A DNA stretch of 64,000 nucleotides from Didymodactylos carnosus (lineage: Eukaryota > Rotifera > Eurotatoria > Philodinida > Philodinidae). The notes beneath the pieces are model-generated. The model worked only from the letters and a program-made list of their open reading frames with translations. It was not told where the DNA came from and did no database searches. Position 1 is the first letter of the stretch. Each line of letters starts with the position of its first letter. The stretch spans positions 1 to 64,000 of the forward strand of contig CAJNOQ010000121.1 in NCBI GenBank assembly GCA_905250885.1, given 5' to 3'. The position numbers and the translations under genes were made by a program. Of this stretch, positions 58,431-64,000 are shown piece after piece.

Positions 58431-58740
58431 TCATTGAGTGAGATATATGTTCCTACAACTACCATATGCTTCTGCATTTCCGTTCGGTTCTTGGCATTGA
58501 CTAGCTGAAAAAAAGAAATAAAGAGAGAGTATATAATTTGTGAGTGTAAAAGAAAAAGAACAGAACAGTAGAATAGAAAGTCTATATATTATCTGTTGGT
58601 ACGAGTATCGTACGATCAAAATACTCGCATTTGATTGGTTTGTTATTAAACGATAGGCACAATACAGCTGATGATGAGACGACGATCGTGCAATATGTAT
58701 AAAGAAAGAAAGAATGAAAGAAACAATGAAAATAAATCAT
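58431..58740 (-). CDS. Candidate small secreted Cys-containing peptide (tentative)
   Basis: Two minus-strand exons, 58740-58614 and 58504-58431, join in phase across a 109-bp GT..AG intron (donor GTACGA, acceptor tttttttcag) to give 66 aa. The first 30 residues, MIYFHCFFHSFFLYTYCTIV then VSSSAVLCLS, look like a signal peptide. The mature part has four Cys after the signal region, counting KCEYFD and the second-exon stretch SQCQEPNGNAEAYGSCRNIY. The C-x-x-PNG...GxC pattern recalls the start of clip domains or other small disulphide folds, but is too short to assign. It could be a fragment of a larger gene, a peptide, or a chance frame. Confidence 0.25.
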
Positions 58741-59827
58741 GATATACTCTTCACGACATATAATTTTGTTTGAATCTGCTTTCTCTCCATTGTACATTTT
58801 GAACCTTATTGTGAACTCGGAGTTCCTCTTCACACCTCCGAAGAATTACTTGTACTTCATATAAGGAAAGAAAACAGGATTACAATTAAAAAGTAAAACT
58901 GTTTTTTTTCCTCTTAACCCGAGCTCAGGTCAAAGATTTTCAATTTTATTATCATTGTTGTTTTGTCTAAGATATTTTATTTCGCCTCTTCAACTCCGGT
59001 CGTATAGAATATCGTCCATGACGACTTGTCAACAATCAACATCTTTTGTTTCTCTTTTTTCGTTTTCGATTTGATTGAAAAAGGTGATTGGAACTATTTA
59101 AAAGTATCACCACGCATCACTCGTCGCCGTGTGTGTATGTGTGTACACACAATCTCTGATTTATCTAAGGTATTGTATAGATTGTTTTCTCTTTTTAAAG
59201 CTCCTGTATACTCATATCGTTTCTAGAAAAGTAGGCGTCACATAGCGTACAATCATTATTTATTAGGGGAACTTGAGGAATAAATAAGTAGTTTGTCCAA
59301 TGATTATAGATATGAATATCGATAGTAGCAGAAGTTTGATTCATCAATTCAATCTCACTGTTGTTTTCTTTTATGCACATTATATATGGTCAGTAATCTA
59401 CTTTGCACACTATACAGCTTTCTTTTTGTGTAAGTAGACACAGAGCTGTTTATTTTCGGATTAGATAGTTTTGAACGATAAAAAAGACGGCTTTATTGTG
59501 TAAACGCTTTTCAATTTTTCCTTAGGACATCGTTCTTTTTGTCGGTGAAGATCACCAAATCTTATTTTCTAACCATTTTTATTGAAACAAGCAGTTAAAA
59601 CACTTGGAAACCATTATTTCAGAGAAAAATTTAGAGTTCTCTGTATATAAACGCCATCTCTTTCTTTTATCGTTTTATTTGCAATACTCACAGTGAGCAT
59701 AATACCTACTGTGTTTTAGACGAGTATATACGTTGCTTTCTTTTACTTAACAAAATCGTTTACAAACTTACTGTCTAATTTCTGATTGTACACATTTTTT
59801 TATCTTCCAGCTACAATAATCTCGAAT
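58741..59827. other. Upstream region of NPC1
   Basis: AT-rich with no recognised gene. A GT-rich tract lies at 59131-59150. A tatcttccag acceptor-like site ends at 59810, 17 bases before the NPC1 ATG. Confidence 0.5.
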
Positions 59828-62800
59828 ATGTCGCCGTCAATTATTAAACATCTTTTTCTCGGACTTTTTGTAAGTAAATAGTATTTTGTGTGCATTAACT
59901 GGACAGATCGTTCTGAATGTGACTGTTGTTTGTTCAGACATACATCAGTGTTGTTAGTTCAAAATGTATATGGTATGATGGAATTCGTGATGGTTATAAT
60001 AGAGTATCGTACGATGGTGAAGCAAAAGCATTAACATCTAGTCAAGATCTTGAATTACTTCATGAAATGTGTCCACATATTGACACAGGTATGCTTTTTC
60101 TCTCACCTGTGCGGCCTCTTTCTTTCTTTCTCTCTCGCTATTATCCACCTGATTTCTTGTTTTCATTTAAGATAAAGATACAAAACTATGTTGTGATCGA
60201 AAACAATTGGAAGAAATGCAAAAATTTAAGTATATGATTGATAATTTGATTGGCCGTTGTCCATCGTGTTACTATAATTTTATGAGAATATTTTGTGAAA
60301 TGTCATGTAATTCAAATCAAAGTGATTTCATTTATCCGTTAAATTTATTAAATGTAACAAAGTATGAACAACATATACCTTCAGTTGAAACACCAGATTA
60401 TGATGAGGAACTCCAGCCTAAATTTGAGGGTGAACCAGATTATAAAGATGACGAAGAAAATAATAATCAACAATTACCATCAAAATCATCATCAGTCCAT
60501 GTCTCACAAAAACCAGTTGAAATGATCGAAGTTGTGAGTAAAATAAGATATTTTATATCGGAAACACAAGCACAAGAATTTATTAATTCGTGTTGGTAAG
60601 TTGAAAATGATACTTTATCTAGTATTAAGTACATATCCTTCGGTTTTGTAGGAGCGTTCGTATAAATTTTCAATATGCCATCGATATTTTATGTGGTGCT
60701 ATGAATCGTGCATGTGATATTAAAGCACTATTTCAATATATTGGGATGAAGAATGATCATGCTAAAATAAAAATTGATTTCGTATTTGTTAATGGTTCAA
60801 CACATTATGATCCACAATTAGAAAAAACGTTTACACCATCAAAAGCAAAAATGTTTCGTTGTGACCAACCTGTGACATTACCACATGCCCAAGGACATAA
60901 ATGTACTTGTATGGTAAGTATGTAACGGTAACAAACCGTCTTTTAAACAGATAAACTGTATTTTGTCAACCGATGTCAACCGAATGACAATTATTCTATG
61001 TTATATTTCGTGTGTGCAGCGTATCTGTCATATTTCTAACTGTCCTTCATTTAAAGAACATTTTCTGTTTAAGATCAGATCCAAACATAATTATAATTTT
61101 TCTTCAATCTTTTTTTCGTGATAAAAAAGACACGTTTTTTTGGGTTTCAAATATTCTAAATTATTGTTTTTTTTTCAGGATTGTACTGCCATGTGTCCGG
61201 TTATAGCTCCAGTAAATAGTACAATAACTGAAGATTCGGGAAAAGTGCAAGTATTCGGTGGTCAAATACATCGTGTCACATTTATTGCTATTATTATGTA
61301 CACCGTGTTTGTTCTCATATTTATTGTTATCCATGTATTGATATTCATTTGGCATTACCGAACAAACAAAAAGCGTACTGGTAGTAAAAGTACGTACGTC
61401 TATTGTTAAAAACTTGATCTTTTTTAAAAATACTTTTATTTTGTTGTAGACTTTCGTTCAATTGTAATGACTACTGGCAACGGTCATGATAAAGAAGTAA
61501 ACGGTCACATCAAAGCTCCATTTCACGATGAGCTGGCATCAGAAAACTCGTATGAATCAGAACGTATACGTTTATTAGACCGTATTGGAATAAAAATTGA
61601 TGATGCATTACACGATGCATTTACAGCGTAAGTCTGTTCATTCTTTTCTTTTATATAAATAGATAATTGATGATGTTTTTTTTTCAGTATTGGTCGATTT
61701 AGTGCTTATAATCCAAGAATGGTAATTACTCCCGTGTGCGTTATTTTATGTGTATTGTGTTTTGGTTGTCGTTATTATACAGTGACAACAGATCCCGTTG
61801 AATTATGGGTAGCGCGTAATAGTCGTGCTCGCCAAGAAAAGACTTTTTTTGACGACAACTTTAAGTAAGTCAAGTTAGTAGTTGTTCTTTCTCAAACAAT
61901 ATAATTAATTTTATGTTGTTTCAATTAGACCATTTTATCGTATTGCTCATTTAATATTGGTACCAAAAAATAATAATACTGTGAAATTAGCTTATTTAAC
62001 TCCATTAGGAGCAGAAGAAACGCATACATTTGGACCGGCATTTGAACAAAATTTTCTCTATGATTCATTAAAATTACAATTAGAAATTCAACGATTAACT
62101 GCTAAAACTGAAGATGAAAAAATAATTTATTTGAATGATACATGTTATAAACCACTGGAACCAGATAATAATCATTGTGCAATATTTTCATTATTTCAAT
62201 ATCATCAAAATGATTTACAATTTTTAAATGATACAGTATATGCGTCTCAATACCTTGAATGTATTCAAGCACCTATTACATTACAAACAAAAACATTTAA
62301 ACGAAGTTGTATGGCTGAATTTGGTGGTAATGTTGACCCATATATGGTATTAGGAGCATTTCCAAACAAAGATGGTGTACCTGATTATACATTGGGTCAA
62401 GCATTGATAATAACAATAACCATAAACAATGAACGTAGTGGAGATAAACTATTGACAAATGCTTTATTATGGGAAAAAGAATTTCTTAAATTTATGTCAA
62501 CATATAAATCGGATTGGTTTGATGTTAAATATCGAGCTGAACGATCAATTGAAGATGAAATTGAACGAGAATCACGTTCAGATATTAAAACAGTTGTTAT
62601 CAGTTATATGATTATGTTTCTCTATATTACATTGGCATTAGGACGAATAAGAAGCTGGAAAAGTTTACTAGTTGATATGAAACTATCGTTAGGTATTGCT
62701 GGTGTGGCACTTGTGGCAGTATCCGTTTGTGCTAGTGTGGGAATTTTTTCGTATATGAAAATACCAACAACATTGATCATTTTTGAAGTTGTACCATTTT

Positions 62801-64000
62801 TAGTTTTGGCTGTTGGAGTGGGTAAGTGAACTTAAATAAATAAGAATGTTTGAAACTAAGTCTAATTTTTATTTATTTAGATAATATATTCATTTTAACT
62901 CAATCTATTCAACGTGATCACCGTGAACGTGATGAAGATATTGAATCTCAAATTGGTCGTATTGTTGGTCGTGTTGGTCCAGCTATGTTGCTCACATCTG
63001 TATCAGAATCGATTGCATTTTTTCTTGGCGCATTAACCCCGATGCCGGCTGTTCGATTATTTTCATTATATGCTGCTGTATCCGTATTAATTGATTTTCT
63101 ATTACAAATCACAATATTCGTTTCACTTATTACATTAGATCATAAACGTACACTTGCACAACGTGTCGATGTATTTTGTTTTTTAAAAATGAATGACGAT
63201 AATGTTAGTAAAAAACGAAGAATAAATGAAAAAAAATCAAGAACATTATTATCATGTTTAAATTGTGGTGGTGATCATAAAACAATTGATTGTGATCTAA
63301 CACAAAATCAAAATAATAATAATAATAATAATGCTATTCATGAAGATGCATTAATTGAAAATGGATTACTCGTTGACCCAACAGATGACCAACAAAAAAT
63401 TACGACAAAAAAATGTTATGGTAGTGATGAATCGGTTGAAGAACATTTGATTAAAATGGATGGATTTTTATTTCGTGTATTTAAAACATATTATGCTCCA
63501 TTTATTATGAATAAGTTCGTACGACCCATTGTTTTATTTCTATTTACAACATGGCTTTGTTTGAGTATTGCATTATTACCACATGTTAAAATTGGACTTG
63601 AACAAAAAATAACAATGGCAACCGATTCTTATATGATTGATTATTTTTCAGCATTAAAACACTATTTTGCCGTCGGACCACCTGTTTATTTTGTAGTTAA
63701 AAAAGGTATTATCACAATGTTTCTCAATAATAAAGAGACGATGATTTAATCATTAATTAACTTAATTTTAGGTATTAATTATGCTGATTATAATGCAAGT
63801 AATTTAATATGTGGTAGTTCTGGATGTGAAGCAAATTCATTAACAAATCAGTTGAGTTTAGCAACACGCTCACCATCTATAACGCGTTTATCACAAATTG
63901 GTACATCATGGTTAGATGATTATTATGATTGGTTAAGACATCGTGGACAAACACCATGTTGTCGTATTAATAAACAAAATGGAGAATTTTGTTCAGTTAA
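59828..64000 (+). CDS. NPC1: NPC1-type intracellular cholesterol transporter, 3' end outside the window
   Basis: Ten exons join in phase: 59828-59869, 59938-60088, 60172-60595, 60652-60913, 61179-61389, 61450-61627, 61688-61864, 61929-62821, 62881-63705 and 63772 to beyond 64000. A signal peptide leads into the Cys-rich sterol-binding N-domain (CIWYDG, LCCDRKQLEEM, GRCPSCYYNFMRIFCEMSC), then TM1 (FIAIIMYTVFVLIFIVIHVL), a lumenal domain, and the sterol-sensing domain (TVVISYMIMFLYITLALG, LGIAGVALVAV, VVPFLVLAVGVDNIFIL, SESIAFFLGALTPMPAVR). NPC1 accepts cholesterol from NPC2 and exports it across the late endosome/lysosome membrane. The N-domain has an acidic insert (about 60390-60530). The cytosolic loop after the sterol-sensing domain has an extra segment of about 75 residues with a CCHC-like motif and a poly-Asn run. 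An acceptor-like ccag lies 17 bases before the ATG. The gene ends in the CCRINKQNGEFC region of the second lumenal domain. Confidence 0.97.

Noticed and set aside
1-64000. tRNA, rRNA, CRISPR arrays, LTR or other virus-like elements
   Set aside because: No B-box-like tRNA segments, no regular spaced repeats with unique spacers, and no reverse transcriptase, integrase or capsid-like frames were noticed. A covariance-model and profile search would be needed to be certain.

Overview
This window looks like AT-rich nuclear DNA from a small-genome animal. The coding genes are metazoan: a G-protein beta-5 subunit, a dynein assembly WD40 protein, an ESCRT-I subunit, PDCD4, MTHFR, DNA polymerase kappa and NPC1. 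Most introns are 50-110 bp with GT..AG ends. Most genes also carry an unpaired 3' splice site just upstream of the ATG, as expected for spliced-leader trans-splicing. An intronless bacterial/plant-type (GT5) glycogen synthase sits among the animal genes. Together these suggest a rotifer, most likely a bdelloid, where trans-splicing and abundant horizontally acquired genes are known. The species assignment is inference.

Layout. 1-6.9 kb: no supported gene, one hAT-like MITE. 6.9-8.7 kb (minus): GNB5. 9.4-10.9 kb (plus, head-to-head with it): WDR92/DNAAF10. 12.4-15.3 kb (minus): one complete RGG/Tyr-rich low-complexity protein and a second partial gene of similar style. 15.3-21.2 kb: gene-free DNA with nested MITEs. 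21.2-22.6 kb: GT5 glycogen synthase. 23.1-24.0 kb: MVB12. 24-29.3 kb: gene-free, with two hAT-like MITEs that have recognisable target-site duplications. 29.4-31.2 kb: PDCD4. 31.2-39.4 kb: gene desert, possibly with a decayed minus-strand gene near 34.4-35.1 kb. 39.5 kb: DUF167 protein. 40.3-43.1 kb: phostensin/taperin-like PP1-binding protein. 43-47.4 kb: two long inverted-repeat elements. 47.4-51.4 kb: MTHFR, with inverted repeats and a minisatellite in its introns. 52.7-55.4 kb: POLK. 55.4-59.8 kb: nested CTTAAG-rich elements, a large foldback element and a possible small secreted-peptide gene. 59.8 kb to the end: NPC1, running off the window.

The genes are unrelated housekeeping and signalling loci and do not form a pathway cluster. 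Gene models were built by joining exons with matching phase, and nine of them give uninterrupted proteins close to the known family length or clearly collinear with it. The most interesting points are the GT5 glycogen synthase with a eukaryotic-style acceptor before its ATG, the recurrent trans-splice-like acceptors, an apparent AT-AG intron in MTHFR, a zinc-knuckle-like insertion in a cytosolic loop of NPC1, and several unrelated MITEs each filled with its own short palindromic motif. No retrovirus, LTR element, Polinton, CRISPR array, rRNA or tRNA was recognised.
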